A stretch of DNA of 64,000 nt from an uncultured Shewanella sp. (GTDB lineage: Bacteria > Pseudomonadota > Gammaproteobacteria > Enterobacterales > Shewanellaceae). A program made the position numbers and the translations under genes. Location: assembly GCF_947501225.1 (NCBI RefSeq), contig NZ_CANMUW010000001.1, positions 806,001-870,000 on the forward strand, read 5' to 3'. Each line of letters opens with the position of its first letter. Position 1 is the stretch's first letter. Below are positions 7,440 to 17,355 of the stretch, in pieces. Under the pieces are notes generated by a model, which saw nothing but the letters and a program-made list of their open reading frames with translations, was not told the DNA's origin and searched no databases.

Positions 7440-10121
7440 TTAGAACTTAACTTCACCCTCGATGAACCACTCACGACCACGTGCGTTGTAAACTGAACGC
7501 TGGTAGTGAGGCCAGCTAGTCGCTGTTGGATCGAAGTTAGGACCAGCGTCAAACAGGTTAACTACACCGGCTTTGACTCTGATATCGTCACTGATGTTAT
7601 AACCGGCAGTCAGGTTCCACTTAGTCTGAGAAGCAACCTCGTGTGCACTCTCGTCAAAATCTTCACCACCAGCTTCTTTGAATGACTTGTACTGCATACC
7701 ATGCATGCGAGCTGTGTGGTATGCGCCAAGTGTTGCTTCAAAGTCTTCGATAAAGTAGCCAAGTACCAGGTTGGCACGGTACTGAGGCAGGCCACCGTTA
7801 TCGATATCATCTTCTACAGGGTCTGTTGGCGATAGTTGGAACTCAGACAGTAGAATATAAGTACCGTTGAAGTTCAGCTTCAACTCACCATACTCGTTAA
7901 GATCCCATCCGTAACCGGCTGTTAAGTCGATACCACGAACCTTTTGGAATGAAAGGTTTTGTGCAACGGCGTTAACATGGGTGATAGTGCCATCGGCATC
8001 ACGTGTGATCATGTCTTCATACTGCTCATACTCACGTGCTGCTTTGCTGGCGCTGATGTCGCTGACCATATCGTCCAGCTTCCACTCCCAAAGGTCGAAT
8101 GAAGCATTGAGTGAGTCGCCACCCCATACTGCACCGATATTGGCCGTGTAGCCTGTCTCAGCTTCCAGATCTTTGTTAGCACCCGTTGTTGAGTCGATAT
8201 GCAGCTCATTACAGATCTCATTGATTCTAGGATCTGGGTGAGTTTGACCTGGCGTACCGCCAAGTGCCTGACACTGCTTGAAGTCGATAACAGTTGAGAA
8301 GCCGGCAGTTGCATCGCCGTATACACGGTGCATATCCGGTGCGCGGAATACGCTTGTTACAGAACCACGAACCAGTAACTCATCCAGAGGACGATATTCA
8401 ACAGCGATCTGAGGAGACAGATTGCCACCGAAATCACTGTATCTGTCGTAACGAAGTGCAGCGTCAACGGTTAATGTATCTAGAACCGGCAGACTTAGTT
8501 CGGCGTAAGTTGCCCAGTAAGAGCGCTCACCAGCACCTGAAGAACCGCCAGTAGATAGGATGTTACCTTTGGCAGACTCTGAATCTGATTCTGTTTGGTA
8601 ATCTTGCTTGGTGTACTCGGCACCAAATGCGAACAGTGCGTCACCCGCTGGCATCTCAAATGCAGTGCCGCCGATGTTTGCCTGTACGTTCTTCTGAGTC
8701 GACTGTGACTTCTCAAATGGCGTGTAAGAAGCTTCTTCTACATCTGCTGCAGTCATATTCTTAAGCAGTGAGTTACCGTTTTCACCCGCTGTGATGTAGT
8801 CGAACATACCGCCGACAGTCGCATAACCGCCGCGGAACACGTCTACGTTAGTACGGCCATAGTTTACCGATGCATCCCAGTCGTACTCATCAAATACTAC
8901 GCCCTGAAGGCCGGCAGTGAAGAAGTAGTTACGGGTTTTGGTTTCGGTTGTACGGTTTCCAAATTCATGCAGACGGCGGATATACATGTAATCGCCATCT
9001 TCAGCATTGGCAAAGTCACCACCCATAGCGGTTGCTTTGTTGTCAAATGTCTTGCTCAGATCACGACCTGTAACCGTCAATGTATCGCCTGATACATTAA
9101 CTCGGTAGTCGTTGATTGCCATAGGCTCGATAAGTGTTTCAGATTTTGCTTCTGCGAAATCGAGACGACCTACAAAAGTGATGTCATCGGCAAGCTCATA
9201 GTTAAAGTTGGTTGAGCTGATGAAACGTGAGCTTTCAGGCTCAAGATCACGCCACTGTGAACGGTCGAAGCCACAGATGCTACGAGCCGAATCCCAGAAC
9301 CAACCGCCTGCGGTACACTCTTCAGCAGTCAGTGCCTTAGCACCGCTACCACCAGAGATGCGAGCGCCGTATGAGCTGTACTGTGAAAATTCACTGTGAG
9401 GAACCTTGTCGGTATGAAGGCCGAAGTTTTCACGATCGGTCGCTTTCAACTGCTCGTTAGTTGTGAATTCAAGGAAGCTGGAAACATTACCGCGATCTGA
9501 TGATGAACCGATTGATAGTGCTACACGATCACTTCCGCCGCCACCTTCAGTTGTATCACCGTGGCGATACTTAAGTGCAACACCTTCAAAATCTTTCTTC
9601 AAGATGATGTTAATTACACCACCAACGGCATCGGCACCATAAATTGCTGAACCACCCGATTGGAGGATCTCGATACGCTGAACGGCTTCCATCGGAAGGT
9701 TTGCCGTGTCGACGAAGTTATCAGTACCGCCTGCAGGCTTAGGATACTGGTTCAAACGCTTGCCATCGATAAGTGTCAATGTACGGTTCGCGCCAGCGCC
9801 ACGTAGGCTGATAGATGATGCTGCAGGTGTGAAACCATGAACAGACTGAGTCGTCATCGCACTGGTAGTAGAGGTTAGACTCTCAAGTGCATCTTGAATG
9901 TTGGTGAAGCCCTGCTTCGCCATATCATCTGCGCTCATCACGGTAACAGGCGTTGCTGTTTCCATATCGGTACGTTTAATACGTGAACCTGTAACTTGAA
10001 TACGTTCTACTGACTCTTCATCGCTTGCAGCATATACAGCTGGCGCGCTAAGTGCGGCAGTAGCCGCTCCTGTGATTAATGCAAAACGTACAGCTTTAGC
10101 CAATTTTGAATTCGGCAACAT
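7440..10121 (-). CDS. TonB-dependent outer-membrane receptor
   Basis: The 893-residue protein has a signal peptide (residues 1-31, ending AVYA), a TonB-box region (about 35-50, ESVERIQVTGSRIKR) and a plug domain (about 50-170, with LRGAGANRTLTLIDGKR and SAIYGADAVGGVINIILK). A 22-strand-type barrel follows and ends in F (EGEVKF). The early VTGSRIKRTD segment is typical of the large receptors of Shewanella and related bacteria that import peptides, oligosaccharides or other large nutrients; an iron-siderophore role is less likely. The ligand is unknown. The ribosome binding site AGGGAGAA precedes the ATG. The gene stands alone with its own terminator. The long AT-rich upstream region carries palindromic and repeated motifs and is presumably where it is regulated. 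Confidence 0.9.
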   Translation of the reverse strand: MLPNSKLAKAVRFALITGAATAALSAPAVYAASDEESVERIQVTGSRIKRTDMETATPVTVMSADDMAKQGFTNIQDALESLTSTTSAMTTQSVHGFTPAASSISLRGAGANRTLTLIDGKRLNQYPKPAGGTDNFVDTANLPMEAVQRIEILQSGGSAIYGADAVGGVINIILKKDFEGVALKYRHGDTTEGGGGSDRVALSIGSSSDRGNVSSFLEFTTNEQLKATDRENFGLHTDKVPHSEFSQYSSYGARISGGSGAKALTAEECTAGGWFWDSARSICGFDRSQWRDLEPESSRFISSTNFNYELADDITFVGRLDFAEAKSETLIEPMAINDYRVNVSGDTLTVTGRDLSKTFDNKATAMGGDFANAEDGDYMYIRRLHEFGNRTTETKTRNYFFTAGLQGVVFDEYDWDASVNYGRTNVDVFRGGYATVGGMFDYITAGENGNSLLKNMTAADVEEASYTPFEKSQSTQKNVQANIGGTAFEMPAGDALFAFGAEYTKQDYQTESDSESAKGNILSTGGSSGAGERSYWATYAELSLPVLDTLTVDAALRYDRYSDFGGNLSPQIAVEYRPLDELLVRGSVTSVFRAPDMHRVYGDATAGFSTVIDFKQCQALGGTPGQTHPDPRINEICNELHIDSTTGANKDLEAETGYTANIGAVWGGDSLNASFDLWEWKLDDMVSDISASKAAREYEQYEDMITRDADGTITHVNAVAQNLSFQKVRGIDLTAGYGWDLNEYGELKLNFNGTYILLSEFQLSPTDPVEDDIDNGGLPQYRANLVLGYFIEDFEATLGAYHTARMHGMQYKSFKEAGGEDFDESAHEVASQTKWNLTAGYNISDDIRVKAGVVNLFDAGPNFDPTATSWPHYQRSVYNARGREWFIEGEVKF

Positions 10122-10694
10122 TTTGTTTTCTCCCTGACACTTACATCTGTTTATAATTATTAGATGTTCAATTGTTTATTTTTATTTAGTAATTCCTTTA
10201 ATAGTCTTCACACATGTTAATAACTGTTGAGGAATATTACTAAGGAACAGATATAAGCACACAAAACTAACATCTGCAATAAAGGCGATACAGATCAAAT
10301 TATTCGCCGGAAAAACAATTTGGTAACACAGTTGGTTATCGCGGTTAACATGTGGTCTGGTTAACGGATTGTTAATCAATGGGTTAGAGTGCTTTTGTTT
10401 GCTGTGTGAGTATTTGCTGAACAGTTTTTAACATCTTTACATTCATTTACCTAAGAAAAGACTGTTGCCTGAATGTTTTATTTTAACAATTCGGTTAACA
10501 AATAAATTTAAAATAAATGTCTTGGTGAAACAAATTCACGATATTTGTGAATTAAGTTCAGTTTTAGGTGCCTAAAATCAAAAGATTGTTTTGGTTGATA
10601 TATAAGCACTTAAATGTTTCCGGCTCATCTTGCCGGATATTATTTAGACGTGATTGTTAAAAGGTTATTTCCTTTATGTGTCATTTGAGCTGGG
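10122..10694. other. AT-rich regulatory region upstream of the TonB-dependent receptor
   Basis: I see no gene here. The stretch holds the promoter of the receptor (minus strand) and the 3' flank of the TehA-like gene. The heptamer GGTTAAC occurs three times in the same orientation (10343-10349, 10359-10365, 10493-10499), the first two 16 bp apart. A spaced palindrome lies at 10533-10553. A 6-bp hairpin, TCCGGC/GCCGGA, at 10619-10637 has no T run on either strand. Confidence 0.5.
10533..10553. promoter_or_regulatory. Spaced palindrome, candidate operator
   Basis: AATTCAC (10533-10539) and GTGAATT (10547-10553) are perfect inverted repeats separated by 7 bases, a size suited to a dimeric regulator. 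It lies about 410 bp upstream of the TonB-dependent receptor start. The binding protein is unknown; it does not match the CRP consensus well. Confidence 0.4.
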
Positions 10695-11663
10695 TTATGC
10701 CTTTAGAAGGTCAGGCTTATAATGTGACAAATATTTGTAGATAACGTACAAGACGACCAGTGTTGATATGAGCAGCTCCCCTTTTGCAGCCTGTTCGATT
10801 AAATGTGTAAATTGGCTCTCACCAAAGTTTTGTATTAACCAATGACCCGCTTTAACCAAGGCGGTTGCTCCTATGACCATAGGAAAGGTAAAAGCTGCAT
10901 AACCAGGTGAAAAAGGAAGCCTCATCAGGTGAAAGAATGCCAGGTAGATGACGCAGGTCATCAACACCGCGATACTCAGTAAGAGCGCAACGATGACAAT
11001 TGAAGGGTTACTGTTTATTGTCAGGTAACCGGCTAAGGATAAGCTTGCCGGCGCAGCCATGATGGCAATTGTCGGTTTGGCAGCATCACTGATAGGTGCG
11101 CAAAATATGAGTCTGTATAGCATCACCGGCAGCATAAACAGGTAACAAGCCATGCCGAAGTCCAGTGTTGCGTTTGCTACCCATTTATATTGCTCACCCG
11201 GAAAGCTAACGGCAGCAACGATAATACCTATAGGTGGCACAAACCAACTTGGCAGCATATGTTCAAGTTTAAAGTCTATTGCCCTATAAAATACGAACAT
11301 GCCCAGGAATGCAATATGAATGACTATGGCAGAAAGCCATAGATAGCGGCCCTGAACGGGGAGGTATTGGCTTAAAGCATTTGAAACCACCATCAAGCCC
11401 ATAGCAAATGTAGGAATGACGCTTCCGACTACCGGGTGAGAAAGCTCATCTCTCATGATCTTTGGATGAGAAATAAATTTTATCATCAGAGTCGCCAGCA
11501 GGACAGCTGCGATGGTCGCGCCGATAAGTTGACCACGGCCATTCATGCCGGGCAGCATGCTGTCCCAAGCCCAACCTAAGCTGGCGATGGCCAGAGCTAA
11601 ACCAGCCATGGGGGTCGGAAGACGTGATACATTCTTTGAGAGTTCGGTTATAGCGGATTTCAT
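10695..11663 (-). CDS. TehA/SLAC1-family (TDT) membrane transporter
   Basis: The 322-residue protein has about ten hydrophobic segments and resembles the tellurite-resistance/dicarboxylate (TDT) family, with an early PMAGLALAIASLGWAWD stretch as in TehA. TehA-type proteins are anion channels related to plant SLAC1; some members export sulfite or take up malate. The substrate is unknown. I place the start at the internal ATG at 11663 because AAGGGG lies about 8 bases before it. A GTG codon 30 bases further upstream is in frame but its first codons overlap the ribosome binding site. Confidence 0.8.
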   Translation of the reverse strand: MKSAITELSKNVSRLPTPMAGLALAIASLGWAWDSMLPGMNGRGQLIGATIAAVLLATLMIKFISHPKIMRDELSHPVVGSVIPTFAMGLMVVSNALSQYLPVQGRYLWLSAIVIHIAFLGMFVFYRAIDFKLEHMLPSWFVPPIGIIVAAVSFPGEQYKWVANATLDFGMACYLFMLPVMLYRLIFCAPISDAAKPTIAIMAAPASLSLAGYLTINSNPSIVIVALLLSIAVLMTCVIYLAFFHLMRLPFSPGYAAFTFPMVIGATALVKAGHWLIQNFGESQFTHLIEQAAKGELLISTLVVLYVIYKYLSHYKPDLLKA

Positions 11664-11757
11664 CCCTATTCCCCTTAAAGTGAATTTATGCACTCATGTT
11701 AAGGGGATAAGGTTGGTAAGAATATTTGAATCTATTTATTCTTTACGTAAGTTATAT

Positions 11758-12852
11758 TTAGTCTTGGCGTTTTAAGCTTGATGGTTTCAACTTACAACGC
11801 AGTAACGTATGGCCCAGACCTATCTCGTCGATATCTTCGTCTACGAACAGCCCTGCCTGTGAGATCTGGCTCAACATCTCTTTTGAGTGATACATCCTGC
11901 TGTCGCCATTAGCCATCGCCGTAAAGTAGATTGAGGTGGCATTAACACAAAATGCTCCCGCTTCGAATGGTTGACGATCCCAAAAGGTTTCGAGAATACA
12001 TAGTTCGCTATCTGCGTTCATGCTTTGCGCCGTACGCTTCAGGATGCTCAGGATCTGAGGCTTAGAGAAGCAGTCTAAGAATTGGCTCATCCAATAGAGG
12101 TTGGCACCTTCGCAGAACCGCTGGTCATCATCAAGCAGATCACACTGAAACCCCTGAACTCTGTCAGCGACACCTTTTTGCTCGGCGTTTTTTAGCGCAA
12201 CTTTTAACTGGCCGGGAAGATCCATTATCGTTACCCGTACATCACTGTGGTAATCAGTGCAGGCAAGCGCCCACTTACCGGTATTCCCACCGACATCGAC
12301 GATGTGTTTAGGCTCACTTTTAAAAATTAGTGGCAGTAGTTGACCAAAAGCATGATCTGAATAGTAGTGATCAAATTCAAACCAGCTCTTTTTAACCTGT
12401 TCGGGGAGCTCGCTCAATGTGGGATAGATAGTTTCCCAGTCGCCGAAGACCTTGAGTCCGTTGGGTTTCCCTTCCTTCAACGAAGACTCCAGCTCAAACA
12501 ATCCTTGATAGCAGACGTCGTTAACAAAGTTTAAGTTAATCTGCGCCATGTCATCTTGCAGAAGAAAGTGGCCGATTTTATCTAATATAAAATGAGTGTT
12601 ATCTTGCCAGATTAACCTCATGCTAAGCCCCATATCCAATAGTACGCTGCAGGCGTATTCAGACAGTTGACTCTTTTCTACTATAGCGTCGAGTGAACAG
12701 CCCTGTTCACCTGCCTCATCGATGTGAGCGAGTATTCCAAATTTGAGTAAACAGCGGGCAACTTGGAAACTTATTGGGGCGAAGGCAATTTTTTGTGCTT
12801 CAAATTTTGCATCGAAGGCTGTGAGATCTAGTGGTGATTGGTAAAAAGCCAT
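11758..12852 (-). CDS. SAM-dependent methyltransferase, O-methyltransferase-like
   Basis: The 364-residue protein has an N-terminal helical, winged-helix-like dimerisation part (about 25-110) and a class I SAM-binding fold from about residue 185. The first SAM motif is IVDVGGNTGKWALA and the acidic motif VTIMDLPGQL. This layout matches the O-methyltransferase family 2 / hydroxyindole O-methyltransferase group. The acceptor is unknown; similar enzymes act on quinone or polyene-type aromatics. It stands alone between the TehA-like gene and the CBS gene, so context gives no substrate. The ribosome binding site is weak. Confidence 0.78.
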   Translation of the reverse strand: MAFYQSPLDLTAFDAKFEAQKIAFAPISFQVARCLLKFGILAHIDEAGEQGCSLDAIVEKSQLSEYACSVLLDMGLSMRLIWQDNTHFILDKIGHFLLQDDMAQINLNFVNDVCYQGLFELESSLKEGKPNGLKVFGDWETIYPTLSELPEQVKKSWFEFDHYYSDHAFGQLLPLIFKSEPKHIVDVGGNTGKWALACTDYHSDVRVTIMDLPGQLKVALKNAEQKGVADRVQGFQCDLLDDDQRFCEGANLYWMSQFLDCFSKPQILSILKRTAQSMNADSELCILETFWDRQPFEAGAFCVNATSIYFTAMANGDSRMYHSKEMLSQISQAGLFVDEDIDEIGLGHTLLRCKLKPSSLKRQD

Positions 12853-13186
12853 AGGTAGTTTGAACTCATTCTCGGTAATAAGTGGAGAGGGATCTGGATA
12901 TTGCGAATGCTATAAAAATGAGAGCTGCAATTCGAACTCTAAGATAACATGTTCAAACCAAAACATGTGTCAGTTATGAGGTGATTAAAAGGTATTTTTC
13001 AAACTTGTGACCCCTCTGGGCTATTTGCCATGAGAGCATAGGCATACTCAGCTGGCAGGTAGCGGCGCGAGTGGCTGCGACAGTAAAAATTCATGCCGCG
13101 CCACTTCGGTGATGTTATCTAACTGCTTCAGCTTCACTACTTTTGCAAGCCTGACCTTGCCAGCAAAAGCCTCAATAATTTTATCT
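12853..13186. other. Intergenic stretch with an open frame following the CBS gene
   Basis: This holds the promoter of the methyltransferase gene and the 3' flank of the CBS gene. On the minus strand, a frame different from that of the CBS gene stays open from within its last codons down to 13048, encoding about 45 protein-like residues (DKIIEAFAGKVRLAKVVKL and onward). It has no ribosome binding site of its own. It may be a broken C-terminal extension of the CBS protein, or chance. Confidence 0.35.
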
Positions 13187-13618
13187 CTATACCAGACGTT
13201 CGTGTCCCTGCTTATACATGGCTCTGAGCTGGTCATCTATCGCCCTGAGTACGTCAGAGCGGGTGATGATACCTATGAGTTGATCATTCTCGTCAATAAC
13301 CGGGAAGATTTTTGGTTTGGCATCGGTCATCACCTGGGCCAGATCGAAGACCGACTCCTCAGGGCGTGCGGTAAGAGGATCGCCATGCATGACATCACTC
13401 ACCGTATAATGGTTTTCATTAAGGTAGGTGGCCTCAAGCATCTTTATCAGGCAATCCTGTTCAGATATAAAGCCGATAACATGTTTGCTATCATCGACTA
13501 CGGGCCCGCCAATCTGTCCAGCCTGTAAAAAAAGCTCGACTGCCTGAGCAATAGGCATATTGGCGGTAAAAATAACGGGGCGTCTGTTCATGTAATCTGC
13601 AATTTTAATCGACTCCAT
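13187..13618 (-). CDS. Stand-alone CBS-domain pair protein
   Basis: The 143-residue protein consists almost entirely of two CBS motifs (about 8-62 and 72-130), including GGPVVDDSKHVIGFISEQD and IFPVIDENDQLIGIITRSD. Stand-alone CBS pairs dimerise and bind adenosine ligands, often as energy sensors for a partner enzyme or channel. A good ribosome binding site (AAGGAG) lies 6 bases before the ATG. It is divergent from the TetR gene. No partner is evident, but the FNT-CBS and DUF294 proteins in this window carry related domains. Confidence 0.85.
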   Translation of the reverse strand: MESIKIADYMNRRPVIFTANMPIAQAVELFLQAGQIGGPVVDDSKHVIGFISEQDCLIKMLEATYLNENHYTVSDVMHGDPLTARPEESVFDLAQVMTDAKPKIFPVIDENDQLIGIITRSDVLRAIDDQLRAMYKQGHERLV

Positions 13619-13881
13619 AGTTTGCTCCTTAAGACGAGTAACCGCTCTTGTCTATATGACTGGCTTCTTAGATCTTGATGTGATTCATTTAATTTTCATG
13701 AGCTTCATTTATAAGGTTAGACCTGATTTGTTTTTTTGTTTGATAAAAAATGAAAACTATTGAAATCATAAAGCGTATTTGTGGATATAATAGTGTTGTT
13801 TGGTGGTGATTTTGTTAGTGAAGTTGTTATTGGTGTCGGTTTAGAGCTACATGGCATCGCTGTTTGCGAGAAGGATTGAAT

Positions 13882-14544
13882 ATGACGCACCCATTAACCT
13901 ATGTTGGACGACAGACGAGCCGTAGTGACGGAGAAGCCAGAAGATTAGTCATACTGGAAGCGACCTTAAGGTTGATAGTAAGAGAGGGGATCCGTGGTGT
14001 ACGTCATCGCGCTGTTGCTAAAGAGGCCGATGTGCCATTGGCTTCGACTACATACTATTTTAAAGATATTAAAGATTTGATCAGTGATTCGTTAACTTTC
14101 TTTGCCGAAAAGACCCTATGGATGAATGAGGAGCTTGAAAATCGCAGTTTTGAGCTGCTTAAAGAGCTTGATGGGCTGGCAAAAGAGGATAAGCACAGTG
14201 AACTACTGATCAGCAATTTAGCCCAGTTTATCAGTGAACATATACGTGAACAGATATCTCATCGAGACAACCGGATTTTGGAGGCCGCTTTTCACGAAGA
14301 AGCGTTGAGAAGCCCCCAGTTGGCCGATGCGATTAAACGTCTGGATGACTCTTTTCTGTCGACGATAGCTCGATTCTTTGAACTTTTGGGTTCAACCAAT
14401 GCAATGGCTGATGCTCATCAGCTGTTGGCCTTGATAAGGTATCTGGAATATAAATATGTGCTCATTGAGCGTAGTGAGGGAGATGATACTCAATTGGAGC
14501 AAATTGTGGCATCGACTCTGCACAATATAGTGCAGTCTATCTAA
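13882..14544 (+). CDS. TetR-family transcriptional regulator
   Basis: The 220-residue protein has an N-terminal TetR helix-turn-helix (about 20-70; GIRGVRHRAVAKEADVPLAS) and a helical ligand-binding C-terminal part. I chose the ATG at 13882 because AAGGA precedes it at 13871-13875; an in-frame TTG at 13864 lies upstream of that site. It is divergent from the CBS gene with about 260 bp between, so it may regulate that gene or itself. The ligand is unknown. Confidence 0.85.
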   Translation: MTHPLTYVGRQTSRSDGEARRLVILEATLRLIVREGIRGVRHRAVAKEADVPLASTTYYFKDIKDLISDSLTFFAEKTLWMNEELENRSFELLKELDGLAKEDKHSELLISNLAQFISEHIREQISHRDNRILEAAFHEEALRSPQLADAIKRLDDSFLSTIARFFELLGSTNAMADAHQLLALIRYLEYKYVLIERSEGDDTQLEQIVASTLHNIVQSI

Positions 14545-14589
14545 ACAAGCTTGGTTCAATCGAGACTGAAGGTGTCAATCTTTGAGAGC

Positions 14590-14618
14590 AAAAAGCCCGG
14601 ATATGATCCGGGCTTTTT
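14590..14618 (+). terminator. Bidirectional terminator between tetR and cysK
   Basis: AAAGCCCGGAT (14592-14602) and ATCCGGGCTTT (14606-14616) form an 11-bp stem with a minimal loop, flanked by A and T runs. It serves the convergent TetR and cysK genes. Confidence 0.88.
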
Positions 14619-14639
14619 AACTATACCATGCTCAAGCGG

Positions 14640-15608
14640 CTACTGGATATTTTCGGCGTCGGTAAACTCCCCCTGGAAAAGCACTGAGGAGAGGTAACGC
14701 TCAGCAGCAGAAGGAAGAACGACTACAATATTCTTGCCTTCAAATTCAGGTAGTTCAGCTATTCTGTTGGCTGCAACAACGGCCGCACCCGATGAGATCC
14801 CCACTAAAATACCTTCCTCTTTCATGATGCGCTGAGCCATCTCGATTGACTCTTCATTTGTCACTGCTTCAACCCGATCAATCATCTCAAGATCCAGATT
14901 TCCGGGGATAAAGCCGGCACCGATCCCTTGAATTTTATGTGGTCCGGGTTGAACGGTTTGTCCGGATAGTGTCTGCTGGATCACCGGTGAATCGGCGGGC
15001 TCTACTGCAACGGAGGTGATAGCCTTACCTTTGGCATTTTTAATATAGCGGCTAACACCTGTGATGGTACCACCGGTTCCGACACCTGCAACTACCACAT
15101 CGACTTCACCATCTGTGTCATTCCAGATCTCCGGTCCGGTAGTCTTTTCATGGATCTCCGGGTTTGCGGGGTTATCAAACTGCTGCAGAAGCAGGTACTT
15201 TTCCGGAGCCGATTGACGGATCTCTTCAGCTTTATCGATTGCACCTTTCATGCCCTTAGCGCCTTCGGTCAGCACTAAGTTAGCACCAAGTGCCTTTAGA
15301 AGCTTACGTCGCTCCAGACTCATGGTGTTAGGCATGGTGAGTGTTAATTTATAACCGCGGGCTGCGGCGACATAAGCCAGAGCGATACCGGTATTACCCG
15401 ATGTCGGTTCAATTAACTCTCTTTGTGGAGTAAGCAGGCCTTTTTTCTCAGCATCCCAAATCATGTTGGCACCGATACGACACTTAACGCTGAAACTTGG
15501 GTTTCTGGCTTCAACTTTGGCTAAAACATTACCTTTACTAACGCGCTTTAGACGAACAAGAGGTGTGTTACCAATGGTATAAGAGTTATCTTCGAAAATT
15601 TTGCTCAT
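14640..15608 (-). CDS. cysK: Cysteine synthase A (O-acetylserine sulfhydrylase)
   Basis: The 322-residue PLP enzyme makes L-cysteine from O-acetyl-L-serine and sulfide in the cytoplasm. It is highly similar to E. coli CysK over its whole length. The PLP lysine is Lys42 in [18 protein letters not shown], the substrate loop is [19 protein letters not shown], and the phosphate-binding glycine loop is [11 protein letters not shown]. Monocistronic; transcription ends at the terminator at 14590. The cysZ gene in this window belongs to the same sulfur assimilation pathway but is 14 kb away. Confidence 0.96.
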   Translation of the reverse strand: MSKIFEDNSYTIGNTPLVRLKRVSKGNVLAKVEARNPSFSVKCRIGANMIWDAEKKGLLTPQRELIEPTSGNTGIALAYVAAARGYKLTLTMPNTMSLERRKLLKALGANLVLTEGAKGMKGAIDKAEEIRQSAPEKYLLLQQFDNPANPEIHEKTTGPEIWNDTDGEVDVVVAGVGTGGTITGVSRYIKNAKGKAITSVAVEPADSPVIQQTLSGQTVQPGPHKIQGIGAGFIPGNLDLEMIDRVEAVTNEESIEMAQRIMKEEGILVGISSGAAVVAANRIAELPEFEGKNIVVVLPSAAERYLSSVLFQGEFTDAENIQ

Positions 15609-15901
15609 GGCTTGCTTGCTCCAATCAATTTAGTAAGTAGATAATAATCGCCTTTAGCGGCTTTAGAAGTGATTGTTTGTTCTTCTTTATTCCATTTAGT
15701 TATTAACGAATCCATTTTTATTAACAAACCATGGAAAAAGGGGGTGACAAAAGTGTTAACCTCTTGTCTGTAAGCACTATTGTGATGCAGTTGAGTATCT
15801 AGAGCCTGATAGTTGAATATAGAGCATTTTAGTTAAAACCGTTAGCCTATCAGTGTGTAAATTAACCTGTTAATAATCAAAATTAAAGATAACGGCTTGA
15901 T

Positions 15902-17110
15902 ATGACAAAGACGATTAAAGAGACAGATCCTAAATCTATCATCACTCCTTTTGCCTTTGAGATTGCGCCCCAGGTGCTTTACACCCCTCTGGCGAGCCCG
16001 CTTAAACGTGGAATGGCGATGGCGGTCGATGGATTACTTATCGCAGTTCTTGCCGAGCAGGCGGGCTGGGTGTTCATTCTTTTGGTCGCACTAACCCTGT
16101 TGATACAGAGGAAAAGTCATGAGCTTGGCAGGATACTGAAGTGGGGACTGTATCTGTCGATGTTGATTATGATGCTCTGGGTAACATTTGAGAATCTCTC
16201 CTCAAGCGACTCAACCGATTCAGATAGTAAGATTCAAGGCTCAGAAACGACTATCGCGGCTCCCTCAGTCGGCGAAGTGATGGGGTATCTGCCTGAGATC
16301 ATAAGGTTTAGTCTGTGTGAGGAGGTCAGCTGTGCCCAAACTGAATTAGCCTCCTTAATTAAGGTGCTTAAACAGACTAACCTGGCACAAGTGGAGCAGA
16401 AGGCGATAGTTGCAGGAGCTATCAAGGAGTTGGCGCTGAGCGACAAGGATAAAGCACTACTGCAACTCCAGATCAGCCAAGCTTACCCTGAGCAGGGGAG
16501 TGAAGCTGTTGTCGAAGCGGATAATCTGCAAGAACTGGCGCAACACAGGCCAGAAGCAGAGGGAACTGATTCAGGTGTTGGCGGTGAGCGCTTGAGCGGA
16601 GAGGAAACTGTATCGACAGAAGCTGTTAAGCCTATAGAGCCGTTAACTCAGCCATCGACCGATATCACAGGGCGCAGTGGCAATGAGCCATCTCATCTTC
16701 AGGAGCTTGCCGATGAGGAGGCTGAAGGGAGATACAGCCTGATCTCCTGGACTAAGGGAATATTAAATGATCTCGGTTTAGGCTTTGGCTGGGCAGCATT
16801 TTATTTTACTGTGTTCACCGCCTGGTTCGACGGGCAAACTTTGGGCAAGAAGTTATTTCGCATCAGGGTCATTCAACTGGACGGAACCGGGCTGTCTCTT
16901 TGGGATGCTTTCGGGAGGTACGGTGGTTATGGCGCTGGTTTTGCCACCGGGCTTTTGGGATTCTTGCAGATCTTTTGGGATGCTAACAGGCAAGCCATTC
17001 AGGATAAGATCTCTGCGACCGTTGTGGTCGACCTTACAAAGGAAAAGGATGAGTCTATGGTGACGCTCTCCTATATTGAGCCACTTTTTGCTGGAAAAAA
17101 AAGCGATTAA
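15902..17110 (+). CDS. RDD-family membrane protein with acidic middle region
   Basis: The 402-residue protein has an N-terminal membrane part (about 25-105, with LKRGMAMAVDGLLIAVLAEQ) and a long acidic soluble segment (about 105-290) rich in Glu and Ser. The RDD-type C-terminal part has a membrane segment and GKKLFRIRVIQLDGTGLSLWD. RDD proteins are poorly understood; some act as sodium/proton antiporters. The split of the RDD region by a soluble insert of about 190 residues is unusual compared with the common 150-200 residue RDD proteins. It stands alone with a weak ribosome binding site. Confidence 0.72.
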   Translation: MTKTIKETDPKSIITPFAFEIAPQVLYTPLASPLKRGMAMAVDGLLIAVLAEQAGWVFILLVALTLLIQRKSHELGRILKWGLYLSMLIMMLWVTFENLSSSDSTDSDSKIQGSETTIAAPSVGEVMGYLPEIIRFSLCEEVSCAQTELASLIKVLKQTNLAQVEQKAIVAGAIKELALSDKDKALLQLQISQAYPEQGSEAVVEADNLQELAQHRPEAEGTDSGVGGERLSGEETVSTEAVKPIEPLTQPSTDITGRSGNEPSHLQELADEEAEGRYSLISWTKGILNDLGLGFGWAAFYFTVFTAWFDGQTLGKKLFRIRVIQLDGTGLSLWDAFGRYGGYGAGFATGLLGFLQIFWDANRQAIQDKISATVVVDLTKEKDESMVTLSYIEPLFAGKKSD

Positions 17111-17355
17111 TTGCTAATCGAAGTGATTAACAGTAGTTCAGCCCTTTGCGATAGGTTCAAGTGTTGTTGTTCTTAGAGATAAGTTCTATTGTTAATACTC
17201 TGTTGTAAAATAAAATATTGCGATGATATCGGGTCGTAACAGAAAACAGAGAACTTTTTTGCTCTTTTAGGCGTGAGTATGCCGCAGATATGCTCTGATG
17301 GTATAAAAGACCAAAAGTATCGATATCAGGATGTAGCAGTAGATAGGAGAGTTGA

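Noticed and set aside
8009..8326. Minus-strand frames inside the TonB-dependent receptor gene
   Set aside because: Shifted-frame shadows of a confidently identified receptor, low-complexity, without ribosome binding sites.
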